Origin: a virus
Strand: one strand, 5' to 3'
DNA length: 28,653 bases
IMG/VR virus record: IMGVR_UViG_3300020439_001943
Location: 1 to 28,653 of that record
The position numbers were made by a program, and so were the translations under genes. Below, one piece after another: positions 21,511-28,653 of this stretch (positions within the stretch are counted from its first letter, which is position 1; each line of letters opens with the position of its first letter). Below the pieces are notes generated by a model. It searched no databases and was not told the origin of the DNA. It worked only from the letters and a program-made list of their open reading frames with translations.

Positions 21511-22551
21511 TTATTCTAAGCCTTTTATGAATTTTTTAGCCGAGTTCTCCCAAGAAAATTCTTTAGCTGTGTAAATACCGTCAATATTTGTTTCCAGATT
21601 TCCTTCTTGTTTTAGTGTGTGTATCGCCCTCATGTAGGTAACAACTTGTTCTAGCTGGTTACTACCCAAAGAAGCCCATGAGCCTTGACCATGAAACCAA
21701 ACTCCATCTTGAGCCGGTTCAAGATTGTCTATCGAAACCAAGTGACAATTCTTTGCATTGCAAAACTCCGTGTGTGCTGAATATTCGGTAGCTATAACAT
21801 GTTTGCCACACGCCATCATTTCCAAAAGTTCCAGATTCCAGCCTTCAGCTCTAGCAGGAAAAACTCCACAATCAGCTTGCTTCATAACATTGTAAACATC
21901 TCTGTGTGTGTTCTGTCTCGGTATAATCCTAATCTTATCGCCAAGAGGAGAATCTTTATAAAGCTTTTCCCATTGTGATTGTTGTTCAGGTGAATAGAAG
22001 GGATTGCTACACATCATCCACAATTCAACCTCATCCGAGTGGTCAAATGCAGCGTTAAAACAATTTACTAGTATATCATGACCCTTTCTGACTTCCCATT
22101 TTCCGCAGTTGAAGAATACCGTTTTTGGTCTAGTAGAATCGTGAGGTTTGAAAATTTGCGTATCTACACCAAGAGGCACCACTTTAGTTTCAACTCCGGT
22201 TTGTTGTTCTACTATTTCTTTTGCCCATTTTGAGCAGGTGAAAATTCTGTCATTATATTTTATGCTTTGTTTTTCCAGCTCGTTAAATCTTTCAAGCTCG
22301 AATATAGGAAAACCAACGTGCATACCTTTTCCGACGTGTCCATGTAATTCATGTTGATGCCATATTTTGACAGAAGGATTCTTTTCATGACATTCTTGCA
22401 TGGTGATCTTTTGTATAAACGGATCTGACATCTCCGGTTTGCCAATCGGAAGATAGTTTACCTGATTGCCCTGCGACAATAAATTCTTAATTATATTATA
22501 ACTTGCGATACCATATCCGAGATTGTTTATAGGCGCTGTAATATTAATCAT
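21511..22551 (-). CDS. GT4-family glycosyltransferase (346 aa)
   Basis: A GT-B fold glycosyltransferase of family 4. The N-terminal domain begins MINITAPINNLGYGIASYNI with a glycine-rich loop. A SKWAKEIVEQQTGVETKVVP hinge-adjacent segment (about 110-129) and PLGVDTQIFKP follow. The C-terminal donor domain has FFNCGKWEVRKGHDILVN and the family signature FPARAEGWNLELLEMMACGK (about 234-253) with the E-x7-E type glutamates. It probably transfers a sugar from an NDP donor to a glycan on the cytoplasmic face. It overlaps the radical SAM gene by eight bases and ends the glycan cassette. Confidence 0.9.
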   Translation of the reverse strand: MINITAPINNLGYGIASYNIIKNLLSQGNQVNYLPIGKPEMSDPFIQKITMQECHEKNPSVKIWHQHELHGHVGKGMHVGFPIFELERFNELEKQSIKYNDRIFTCSKWAKEIVEQQTGVETKVVPLGVDTQIFKPHDSTRPKTVFFNCGKWEVRKGHDILVNCFNAAFDHSDEVELWMMCSNPFYSPEQQSQWEKLYKDSPLGDKIRIIPRQNTHRDVYNVMKQADCGVFPARAEGWNLELLEMMACGKHVIATEYSAHTEFCNAKNCHLVSIDNLEPAQDGVWFHGQGSWASLGSNQLEQVVTYMRAIHTLKQEGNLETNIDGIYTAKEFSWENSAKKFIKGLE

Positions 22552-24982
22552 TTTGACCTCTAGCTATTTTGTAATAATGATAAACATTTCCAAGATCAAC
22601 CTTAGAACTATCAAAAATGTCGTTATCTAAAACATTTAGGAAATCTTTGTGTAGTTTATTGTTTTCCATCCATACGGCATGGTCTTCAAAGACTTCGCGC
22701 TTCCAAGTTCCCCAGTCTGTTATAATTGAAAAATTCATCTTGTCTACACCGTCCAATGAATTAGCCAACTCAACACATGCAGGCATCTCTTTATAGTTGT
22801 TCTTTTGTACTACTGAGTCAATCCTAAGTATGTTAATTTTACCTTCAACTCTCAATCTTGACAACATTTCTATGTTCTTCATCAGCAAGTCCCAATCGCC
22901 ACCTACACGTATCTTATCATAAGTTTCTTTAGTGGCAGCGTCGATAGACACAATTACCTGATTGATATTGTCATGGCATTTGTGTAGCATGTTCCACATT
23001 TTTTCAGTAAGCATGACTCCGTTTGTTTGTAGGTTTATCATTATTTCTGGGTGCTGTTTCCCATCAAAATTTATCAAGAAGTCCCTGAAAACTTTTGAGC
23101 CGAACGGATCGCCAGAGCCAGTGATGTTTAGCGAAGTATGACCTTTTGGTTGCTCGTTTAGAACAAAATCCATTATCTTGTTTTGTATCGCAACAGCATC
23201 ATCATATTTCTTTCCCGAAGTATGAAGTATCGAACTTATCCTACAGCTAGGACATTTTAGATTGCAAGAATCGTCCCACAAAAAGTTGACATGTTTAATT
23301 CTATCCATGTCAGTAATATTGTTTTCTATTATATGCTTATGTCTTTCTTGTGTGACATCTTCTCTCTTAGGCAGCGCATCAACATTTTGTAATCTCGGAC
23401 ATGTCTTTTTGTTGCAGTAACTGAATGAGCCGTCTAAAATCGAAGCTCTAATATTTTTTGCTTTATCAGAATTGAGTATCTCTGTTATTGATGACTCGTG
23501 TATATTTCCGATGCTTTCATCCATCCAGTAGGAACAGCAGGTTCTAACATTCCCATGCTCATCAACTTCAAAATTATCGAAGGGTTGTTCGCAGAAAAGC
23601 GTTGAAGTGTCTACGATTGGAAGAGAACTATTATCAGCATCTTCGTATATGTCACTTATTTTAGTTTTTTTTTGATCGTTGAATGGGTCATAGGTCTCAA
23701 AGTCAACCCATTTCTCTCCATTCCATATGATATTTAGCCTGTCGGTTATGACAGCATCAGTCCCGTACATTGTTTTAATGAAATTAGAATCTATGAAGCG
23801 CAGTTTGCCATCATAGAAAACTTCTTTGTATCCATACTTTTCAAGGTTATCATCTAGTTGTGATATATCTACATCATTTAAAAGGTTAAATAACCCGCCC
23901 AAGTTGACATGCATCATTTCTGAATTATGCACTAGATGCGCTCTAACATGTTTATTCAATTCAGGGTCAAAAACAATATCAAGCAACTCTTGGTGTCTTG
24001 GGTGTTTCTTCTCTTGAACTGCTCGGTAAAACCAAGTCTCAAAGAAATCTGGTGAACCTATCAGGAAGTCAGGCTCATAGGTTTGAAACTGAACACATTT
24101 CACATCATACTTTTTACAAAGATCGACAAACTGTAACACTTCAGAAAGATTATCATTCTGCACAACAAAACTTGTATTGAAAGTTAGTATCTGACCAGTA
24201 GCCTGAAGGTGCTGTGCGAATTCCAAATTTTCTAAAAGCATATTCCAGTCGCCACCTTTTCTGACAACCTTATATGTTTCTTCGGTTGCGGCATCAATTG
24301 ATATAGAAATGTGCTTTATCTTTTCTTTTGAATAGTCACTTAGAGAGTCCCAATACTTCTTCATCAGAAGCCCATTTGTCAATATTTGAATTGTCTCTAG
24401 ATTTGGAGCGTCTTCTTCTTTCAGTGTGCGGAGGAGGTCTCTGAATACAGGACTAGCAAAAGCATCTCCAGAGCCTGTAATACAAAAAGATTTTGCATTA
24501 TGGAAGGCTTCTTTCTTTAACTTGTCTTGTATATTTAGAATCTGCTCGCGCTTTTTACCAGACTCCATAATTAGCTCTAGCCTACAAGATGGACATTCAA
24601 GATTACACGATCTATCATATCCAAAGTTTATGTCTAACGGCGTATGATCTAGTTTTGTTTTACCCTCAACAATGTCGTCATGTATAAGATCCCAGCCTCT
24701 GTGGCTATTAGTATTTCCTATCTGGTAAAGAGTCTGAACGCAGTGAGTCTTCGTTTCTAAGTGCGGGCATACTTCTCTGTTGCAATACCTGTAGGAGCCA
24801 TCAAGAATTGATCTTCTCAGCTCTTGAGCCTCTTCACTGTTCCATACTTCTTCTACTGACTTGTCTTTTATATTGCCAATTTCATAATTATTGATCCAAG
24901 ACGGACAACAGCAACTAACTCTACCGTCGTCGTACACTTCAAAAAATTCAAAAGGTCTTGTGCAATAATGTTTTTCATTCAT
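22544..24982 (-). CDS. Tandem SPASM/radical SAM protein (812 aa)
   Basis: Two homologous halves lie in one chain. Each half opens with a SPASM-like cysteine region: CTRPFEFFEVYDDGRVSCCC (7-26) to YCNREVCP (66-73), and CEQPFDNFEVDEHGNVRTCC (464-483) to YCNKKTCP (522-529). A radical SAM core follows, with the CX3CX2C 4Fe-4S motif at Cys126/130/133 and Cys573/577/580 (both SCNLxCPSCR). Each core then shows ITGSGD(A/P)F, LTNG or QTNG, and SIDAATxETYxxxRxGGDW. SAM cleavage to a 5'-deoxyadenosyl radical is expected at both sites. About 130 residues between the halves have no known domain. SPASM enzymes modify peptides, proteins or sugars; within a glycosyltransferase cassette, a sugar or glycoprotein substrate is likely but unproven. 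ATGA overlap with the sulfotransferase gene. Confidence 0.92.
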   Translation of the reverse strand: MNEKHYCTRPFEFFEVYDDGRVSCCCPSWINNYEIGNIKDKSVEEVWNSEEAQELRRSILDGSYRYCNREVCPHLETKTHCVQTLYQIGNTNSHRGWDLIHDDIVEGKTKLDHTPLDINFGYDRSCNLECPSCRLELIMESGKKREQILNIQDKLKKEAFHNAKSFCITGSGDAFASPVFRDLLRTLKEEDAPNLETIQILTNGLLMKKYWDSLSDYSKEKIKHISISIDAATEETYKVVRKGGDWNMLLENLEFAQHLQATGQILTFNTSFVVQNDNLSEVLQFVDLCKKYDVKCVQFQTYEPDFLIGSPDFFETWFYRAVQEKKHPRHQELLDIVFDPELNKHVRAHLVHNSEMMHVNLGGLFNLLNDVDISQLDDNLEKYGYKEVFYDGKLRFIDSNFIKTMYGTDAVITDRLNIIWNGEKWVDFETYDPFNDQKKTKISDIYEDADNSSLPIVDTSTLFCEQPFDNFEVDEHGNVRTCCSYWMDESIGNIHESSITEILNSDKAKNIRASILDGSFSYCNKKTCPRLQNVDALPKREDVTQERHKHIIENNITDMDRIKHVNFLWDDSCNLKCPSCRISSILHTSGKKYDDAVAIQNKIMDFVLNEQPKGHTSLNITGSGDPFGSKVFRDFLINFDGKQHPEIMINLQTNGVMLTEKMWNMLHKCHDNINQVIVSIDAATKETYDKIRVGGDWDLLMKNIEMLSRLRVEGKINILRIDSVVQKNNYKEMPACVELANSLDGVDKMNFSIITDWGTWKREVFEDHAVWMENNKLHKDFLNVLDNDIFDSSKVDLGNVYHYYKIARGQND

Positions 24983-25572
24983 TTTTCATAACCAAAATTA
25001 ACAAAGTCATATTTATACATGCTATATATTATATCTTTGGACTGCTCATTGTACACATCCAAATAGTTAGGCTTATTTGATTTATTATAATGGAAGGGCA
25101 TCCGTATTTCAAGTTCTTTTTCTAACTTTTCCAGATTTTCATATCTGTATATTTTTATGTCTTGAAAAGGCTTATACCAAGAATCACATACCCAGTTTGA
25201 CTGAGGTAAAAAATGACACGTAGTCTTCATATTTGTATCGTATGTATCTACAACTTGACATGGAGGTGTCTGCTGAAATGATAAATAGTTTATAACAAAT
25301 TCGTTAAAGTCCGCAAACTGCTTTACCTGCTTTGAAAATTCTACATCTTCAGGATAATAAAGGTTATTATTGATAATAAACCAGTATGCCGAAAAAATTC
25401 TGTCGTAAGGATTTCTGCAAACACAGAACTTTTGGTAGTCTGACTCTGAGAAATCAATATAGGCTTTATGGTGGTAAACAGGATGTTCTGTTTCCTGAAG
25501 TGCAGCGGCAATTGACAGCGACGCATTTTTTGGTATTGCTATAAAAGCGAGTTGTCTTTTATAGTCTAGCAT
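24979..25572 (-). CDS. Sulfotransferase family protein (197 aa)
   Basis: A compact PAPS-dependent sulfotransferase of the carbohydrate type. The 5'-phosphosulfate binding loop is FIAIPKNASLSIAAALQE (about 10-27), matching the PK.(A/G).(S/T) pattern. The 3'-phosphate motif is CVCRNPYDRIFSAYWFI (about 51-67), with the RNPYDR-S arrangement typical of Sulfotransfer_2. The rest is Tyr/Asn-rich and ends in a short helix. At 197 residues it is near the lower limit for the family. It should move a sulfo group from PAPS to a glycan. Its overlaps with the GT gene before and the radical SAM gene after place it in one glycan-modification operon. Confidence 0.85.
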   Translation of the reverse strand: MLDYKRQLAFIAIPKNASLSIAAALQETEHPVYHHKAYIDFSESDYQKFCVCRNPYDRIFSAYWFIINNNLYYPEDVEFSKQVKQFADFNEFVINYLSFQQTPPCQVVDTYDTNMKTTCHFLPQSNWVCDSWYKPFQDIKIYRYENLEKLEKELEIRMPFHYNKSNKPNYLDVYNEQSKDIIYSMYKYDFVNFGYEK

Positions 25573-26531
25573 AATATGTTTTCTAATTTTGTAGTCAGGT
25601 CATTAGCAAAGTAACTGCCATTGATCCATCGTTTGTCCATGTTTTTGAAATGCTCGTGAGCTGCGAATATCTTATCAAAATCACAGATTAATTCATAGGC
25701 ATGATCCAAACTGTCAAAATACAGAGGGTAATCCTCACCGCAATATTCTATCACTGCTGGATGCCTGTTCACCAAAAGTGGAGTATTCCTAGCAATACAT
25801 TCAATCACAGCATTATTGGCAGATGAATCGTACAGGTCAAGAAATGCAACACAACTTGTTAGCATGTCATCAAACTCTTCATTGCTAACACGTTGAAGCA
25901 TCTCAACTCCAGACCATCTAGACTTATTTGCAAATGGATGTTTCAGGCTTCTTTTTTCTACGCTCAATAATTTGTTTGCATAATCATAGTCGCTAGGTAG
26001 CCACTTCTTAAAAAATGGATACGGAACATTTACCTCACATATGGAAAACATTCTACGTAACCAATATCCTATTTGTAATAAAATCGGCCTTTCCTTATGT
26101 AGAAACTTTTCCGGTTCCCATTTTAGTATATTTGTAGCGGTAGGATGTTTAACTGTTATAACTGGGACATCACATTTGTCTCTAACCCACTCCGCAAGAT
26201 ACTCAGAAAGAGACACTAGCGCACGACAACTTTCGAGCGACTTGCGAAAAACATCTCTAGTAAAAATGGCGTCAGGACTATTATATGTATCAAACCAATC
26301 AGGCGGGTTTGGTGGATTATGGACAAATCCTATCCAATCTCTAGTATAGGGAATTTTTGAATTTTTACTATCATAGTAATCTTCCATCTTCCAAGAAAAT
26401 CTATCTTCTATAAAACCATCAACATAGATTCCATGCTTAGAATGAAATGGCAGTAAGGAACTTATACAATACTTCCACCCACTTCTATGAATACCAAATC
26501 CGCCACAGCCTGAAATATCTAAAGAGATCAT
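25566..26531 (-). CDS. GT-B glycosyltransferase (321 aa)
   Basis: This looks like a GT4-related enzyme with a shortened N-terminal domain (MISLDISGCGGFGIHRSGWK, then WIGFVHNPPNPPDWF). The middle has LVSLSEYLAEWVRDKCDVPV (about 110-129) and VKHPT, and RPILLQIGYWLRRM (about 149-162) marks the donor domain. The C-terminal site reads VAFLDLYDSSANNAVIECIA, then RNTPLLVNRHPAVIEYCGEDYP (about 228-270), the usual place for nucleotide-sugar binding. Similar genes occur in large viruses. The donor is unknown. It starts at a TAATG junction with the gene before and overlaps the sulfotransferase gene by seven bases. Confidence 0.82.
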   Translation of the reverse strand: MISLDISGCGGFGIHRSGWKYCISSLLPFHSKHGIYVDGFIEDRFSWKMEDYYDSKNSKIPYTRDWIGFVHNPPNPPDWFDTYNSPDAIFTRDVFRKSLESCRALVSLSEYLAEWVRDKCDVPVITVKHPTATNILKWEPEKFLHKERPILLQIGYWLRRMFSICEVNVPYPFFKKWLPSDYDYANKLLSVEKRSLKHPFANKSRWSGVEMLQRVSNEEFDDMLTSCVAFLDLYDSSANNAVIECIARNTPLLVNRHPAVIEYCGEDYPLYFDSLDHAYELICDFDKIFAAHEHFKNMDKRWINGSYFANDLTTKLENILC

Positions 26532-27373
26532 TATACAGTAATTCCAGAAAGCCCTTCAAACAATCCTGATTGGTAAGAACATTTTATCATAGCTATTTTT
26601 TCTGCAAACACTTTACTCTGTTCTGTTCCATTCGATAGTGTGAATGTTAGTCTACCTAAAACTTTGTGATCCAGAGATTCTGGAGTTTCGACAAACTGTT
26701 TCCAAATTCTTTCAAAGTGTGGCATCTTTTTGAACTTTATATTCATCGCAGCCAAAAAACCCTGTCGGTAAAAGTAATCAGATATTGATTTCAAAGACAG
26801 GTCTTGTTCAGAGAGTTTTATTGAACTAGATAGAAAGCTACAGTGAATTATTTTTCCTAAGTTAGATGACGAAAGCACAAAGCCTCTATCATCAACTATA
26901 AACCCTTTGCTATAACTTATAGGAGCTATTCCACCATTTTCATTGTATATAGTAGAATTTATAGCTATATTATAAGAAGGAGGAAAGTTGTCAGGTTCTG
27001 ATGTTATATCACACATTAAATTTTTTGAATACTTGCTTAGCTTATAAGAGTGACAGTATTTCATTATGCTGCTTGTGAATTGGTCTTGAGACATCATAGA
27101 ATATGCAGGACTGATGTCTCCACATAAAATCGAAAAGTCTTTTACTAAAGACGCTAGGCATAAAAGATCTGTTATGTATGTTTTAGATACAGAAGAGTTT
27201 TCTAGCAAGACTAAGGTTATAGACGAATCGCTTGAAGAAGGCAATTCAGTAGAAGCATACCTTTTTATAGAATAAGATAAACCATTCTTCTTAAACTGAT
27301 TTCGTAAATCTGATTCTAAATTTGAGTCTTGACTCGTTTCGCTTTTTATCAAAAAAACATTTATGTCTTTCAT
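26531..27373 (-). CDS. Unknown protein of the glycan cassette (280 aa)
   Basis: I do not recognise this protein. It is Ser-rich (STELPSSSDSSITLVLLENS), with an N-terminal alpha/beta pattern (INVFLIKSETS, ITLVLLENSS), a middle segment NIAINSTIYNENGG...DDRGFVL and a C-terminal helical part. The early part could be a diverged nucleotide-binding or GT-A-like fold, but no DxD triad can be placed with confidence. GAGAGAAG precedes the ATG, directly after the U tract of the terminator at 27386-27430, so expression may depend on read-through. Its location between glycosyltransferases suggests a glycan role. Confidence 0.7.
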   Translation of the reverse strand: MKDINVFLIKSETSQDSNLESDLRNQFKKNGLSYSIKRYASTELPSSSDSSITLVLLENSSVSKTYITDLLCLASLVKDFSILCGDISPAYSMMSQDQFTSSIMKYCHSYKLSKYSKNLMCDITSEPDNFPPSYNIAINSTIYNENGGIAPISYSKGFIVDDRGFVLSSSNLGKIIHCSFLSSSIKLSEQDLSLKSISDYFYRQGFLAAMNIKFKKMPHFERIWKQFVETPESLDHKVLGRLTFTLSNGTEQSKVFAEKIAMIKCSYQSGLFEGLSGITV

Positions 27374-27385
27374 TCAACTTCTCTC

Positions 27386-27430
27386 AAAAAAAATGCGCCA
27401 CCTTAACTATAGGGGAAATTAAGATGGCGC
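27386..27430 (-). terminator. Intrinsic terminator / possible attenuator before glycan operon
   Basis: On the minus strand GCGCCATCTTAA (27419-27430) pairs with TTAAGGTGGCGC (27395-27406) as an unbroken 12-bp stem (one G-U), followed by A and eight T (27386-27393). The T tract ends only 12 bases before the next ATG and abuts its ribosome binding site. Confidence 0.85.
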
Positions 27431-27438
27431 TAAAGTGA

Positions 27439-27463
27439 GGATACTGCTGGGGGAGCAATACCC
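27439..27463 (-). promoter_or_regulatory. Leader hairpin with CCCCC loop
   Basis: GGGTATTGCT / AGCAGTATCC forms a continuous 10-bp stem with two G-U pairs and a CCCCC loop, just downstream of a TATAAT box and just upstream of the terminator stem. The five-C loop is unusually exposed for pairing with another RNA segment or a protein. Confidence 0.55.
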
Positions 27464-27481
27464 AAAACAAATTCAGGAACC

Positions 27482-27510
27482 ATTATACTATAACTTTGTC
27501 TGGGCAAAAC
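27482..27510 (-). promoter_or_regulatory. Possible promoter (TATAAT, weak -35)
   Basis: A perfect TATAAT at 27482-27487 on the minus strand follows the GT11 stop. The -35 position (GTTTTG or TTTTGC at 27504-27510) is poor and lies in a TGGGCA/TGCCCA inverted repeat (27501-27516), which could instead be an operator-like site. Transcription would begin near 27475 and enter the hairpin/terminator leader. Confidence 0.4.
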
Positions 27511-27532
27511 TGCCCAAAAAAATTCGCCGTCG

Positions 27533-27568
27533 CAAAAACCATTGTCAGGCTAGTTGCGGTAGTACACA
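27533..27568. repeat. Direct repeat copy 1 (3' end of GT11-like gene)
   Basis: This shares 16 then 10 consecutive identical bases with the copy at 28316-28351, interrupted by few mismatches. The copy covers the last codons (YYRN-stop on the minus strand) and first downstream bases of the GT11-like gene. Confidence 0.75.
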
Positions 27569-28287
27569 GGTTTCCATCCATCAACTTCATAAAACGTAGG
27601 GTCATGCCAAGTTTTGTCTTCATAAAACGCTGGATATACTATATTATTTTTACAGCCTAGCGCGCCAATAAACCAACTGTAAGACCCGTGACTTAATATT
27701 TTGTTCGTAAATCTCGAACCAAATTTTAATGTTTCTTCTTTTCCAGCATCATATATTTCAAAGTCAAATTGTTTGGCAAAATTTTTAACTGTGTCGCTGT
27801 GAACTTCATTTGATGTAACATACTTCTTAAAGGGGGTAATCTTAGGACGGTCAGACATGGCAATTTCCGAGTATACTTTCCTAAGAGCAGACTCATAATA
27901 ATCCATCCCAAGCTGAAACTGTGAGCCGAGATCGCCAAGTCTCATATGAACAAAAATGCCCTCTATGGGTTCTTGATTAATTACTTCTTCCTTGAAAACC
28001 AAATCTAAATTATCTACAACAAAGTTGGCTGCGTTTTTACATTGTAGATATTCATTATTTGAACAGCTAAGGCTCATAATTTCTGGATATATACTATATT
28101 TGTCATCTTCTACATCAACAATTTTTAATTTGTTTTGATCTAAGAACTGAAAGATAGAAGCCGAGTAATCTCCTCCGTATCTTGCAAAAGATATTTCTCT
28201 GTTTTGTTTAGCCGAAAAAATAGAATAGATACTACAAATAAAAAGTTTGTTGCAAAACAAACCGGCATTAACTGGAACTACAAACAT
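27550..28287 (-). CDS. GT11-like alpha-1,2-fucosyltransferase-family protein (245 aa)
   Basis: The N-terminus VPVNAGLFCNKLFICSIYSI matches the GLGNQLF-type opening of GT11/fucosyltransferase GT-B enzymes. GIFVHMRLGDLG (110-121) is the GDP-fucose-binding H.R.GD motif. Near the C-terminus LSHGSYSWFIGALGCKNNIV corresponds to the S.FSWW.A.L segment of the family. At 245 aa it is a little shorter than usual (about 280-300). The donor is likely GDP-fucose or a related GDP-deoxysugar, which fits the ColD-like and GT10 genes at the other end of the window. A TTTGAGGG site precedes the ATG. It follows the tmRNA by 66 bases with no clear promoter between. Confidence 0.75.
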   Translation of the reverse strand: MFVVPVNAGLFCNKLFICSIYSIFSAKQNREISFARYGGDYSASIFQFLDQNKLKIVDVEDDKYSIYPEIMSLSCSNNEYLQCKNAANFVVDNLDLVFKEEVINQEPIEGIFVHMRLGDLGSQFQLGMDYYESALRKVYSEIAMSDRPKITPFKKYVTSNEVHSDTVKNFAKQFDFEIYDAGKEETLKFGSRFTNKILSHGSYSWFIGALGCKNNIVYPAFYEDKTWHDPTFYEVDGWKPVYYRN

Positions 28288-28315
28288 GATTCCCTCAAAA
28301 CAAAATCCAAGCTCC

Positions 28316-28351
28316 CAAAAACCATTGTCAGCTTAGTTGCGGTTGTACAAA
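28316..28351. repeat. Direct repeat copy 2 (remnant 3' end downstream of tmRNA)
   Basis: This matches 27533-27568. On the minus strand it reads as the end of a coding frame (LYNRN-stop), followed by the same CTGACAATGGTTTTTG flank, but no gene body lies upstream, only the tmRNA. It looks like the leftover tail of a lost paralogous gene. Confidence 0.75.
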
Positions 28352-28353
28352 AG

Positions 28354-28653
28354 TGGAGGTGGCGGGAATTGAACCCGCGTGCCACATAATATTATTATTA
28401 ACTTCTACATGTTTAGTATAATTATTATCGTCCATCATACTAGACTATCCAAGTTATCGGAGTCAAACAAATTATTGTTATCATATATATTTAGTTCAAG
28501 TATATAAACTCTAGCAAAATTATCTGCGTCATCACTATTTGGTTTGCGGGGCTGTGATACCCGTGCCGCTAGGCGGCGAGTGCGAAATTCTCTTCTACAC
28601 TTAAAAAAATGAGAACGATTTTTTAAGTAGCCATTCGTTCAACTACTACATGC
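28354..28653 (-). ncRNA. ssrA: tmRNA (5' end outside window)
   Basis: Transfer-messenger RNA for rescue of stalled ribosomes. The 3' tRNA-like part is clear: CATGTAGAAG, T-arm GCGGG-TTCAATT-CCCGC (28362-28378) and acceptor strand CACCTCC with discriminator A at 28354. CCA is not encoded. The tag frame on the minus strand (28598 to 28572) is VEENFALAA, stop TAG at 28569-28571 in a GCCGC/GCGGC hairpin. The pseudoknot before the tag is visible: AGTAG (28643-28647) with CTACT (28626-28630), and GAACGA (28635-28640) with TCGTTC (28613-28618). The right edge begins at GCATG, so about the first 50 bases, including the 5' acceptor strand, are missing. As I recall, planctomycete tags read AEENFALAA; here the first residue is Val. 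Confidence 0.92.

Noticed and set aside
27501-27516. TGGGCA/TGCCCA hairpin as a terminator for the GT11-like gene
   Set aside because: On the minus strand the T run comes before, not after, the hairpin; it is better kept as a possible operator near the TATAAT box.
28354-28400. Ordinary tRNA gene suggested by the T-arm and acceptor strand
   Set aside because: No D-arm or anticodon arm lies upstream at tRNA spacing; the CATGTAG segment, tag frame and pseudoknot fit tmRNA.
28405-28550. Alternative tmRNA tag frame reading DADNFARVY and onward
   Set aside because: It lacks the ALAA end and sits after the pseudoknot and the VEENFALAA-stop frame, which match tmRNA layout.
1-28653. CRISPR array, insertion sequence or integrase att pair
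   Set aside because: No regularly spaced repeats, transposase or integrase are seen; the single tmRNA-flanking repeat pair contains gene-tail sequence rather than tmRNA 3' sequence, so it is not a tmRNA-type attachment site.

Overview
This window looks like part of a large tailed-phage genome, probably infecting a planctomycete or a relative in the PVC group. Every supported gene lies on the minus strand, packed end to end with ATGA, TAATG or short overlaps. The DNA is AT-rich and there are no convincing plus-strand genes. Phage hallmarks are a class I ribonucleotide reductase pair, a PhoH ATPase, a minimal sigma factor, an FmdB-type zinc ribbon, a tail-tube-like protein, a DUF5824-like protein, a holin-like protein and a tmRNA. 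The host guess rests on three things: four Tat-exported DUF1501 proteins (a family greatly expanded in Planctomycetes), a tmRNA tag ending EENFALAA, and an R2 subunit of the tyrosine-less type first described in Chlamydia. This is inference and no taxonomic search was run.

Layout in transcription order (right to left). 28653-28354: tmRNA, 5' end outside the window. 28287-21511: a glycan cassette with a GT11-like fucosyltransferase, an unknown protein, a GT-B glycosyltransferase, a small sulfotransferase, an 812-residue protein with two SPASM/radical SAM units, and a GT4 enzyme. A promoter, hairpin and terminator leader splits it after the first gene. 21441-21268: a one-gene holin-like unit with its own promoter and terminator. 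21193-18509: small phage proteins, a sigma factor and a DeoC-fold protein lacking its Schiff-base lysine. 18437-17191: a probable virion protein with a strong terminator, then two small proteins. 17176-13516: a promoter, a structured leader that can form an intrinsic terminator or alternative pairings, then nrdA and nrdB. 13501-5361: the tail-tube-like protein followed by the DUF1501 region, in which four DUF1501 paralogues alternate with a DUF5824-like protein and small exported or anchored proteins. 5361-1: phoH, a membrane protein, a GT10 fucosyltransferase, a ColD-like sugar 3-dehydratase, FmdB and small unknown proteins.

How they may work together: RNR feeds nucleotide synthesis; the sigma factor may redirect host RNA polymerase; the tmRNA may support translation. 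The sugar genes (GT10, ColD-like, GT11, GT4, sulfotransferase, radical SAM) point to making or remodelling a deoxysugar-containing, possibly sulfated glycan on the virion or host surface. The DUF1501 block is the most unusual part: four alkaline-phosphatase-superfamily-like proteins with Tat leaders, in the same run of genes as virion genes, would be exported folded across the membrane of the infected cell.

No stretch over 300 bases lacks a gene. The longest untranslated parts are the tmRNA, the nrdA leader (about 217 bases) and the 27374-27549 leader.
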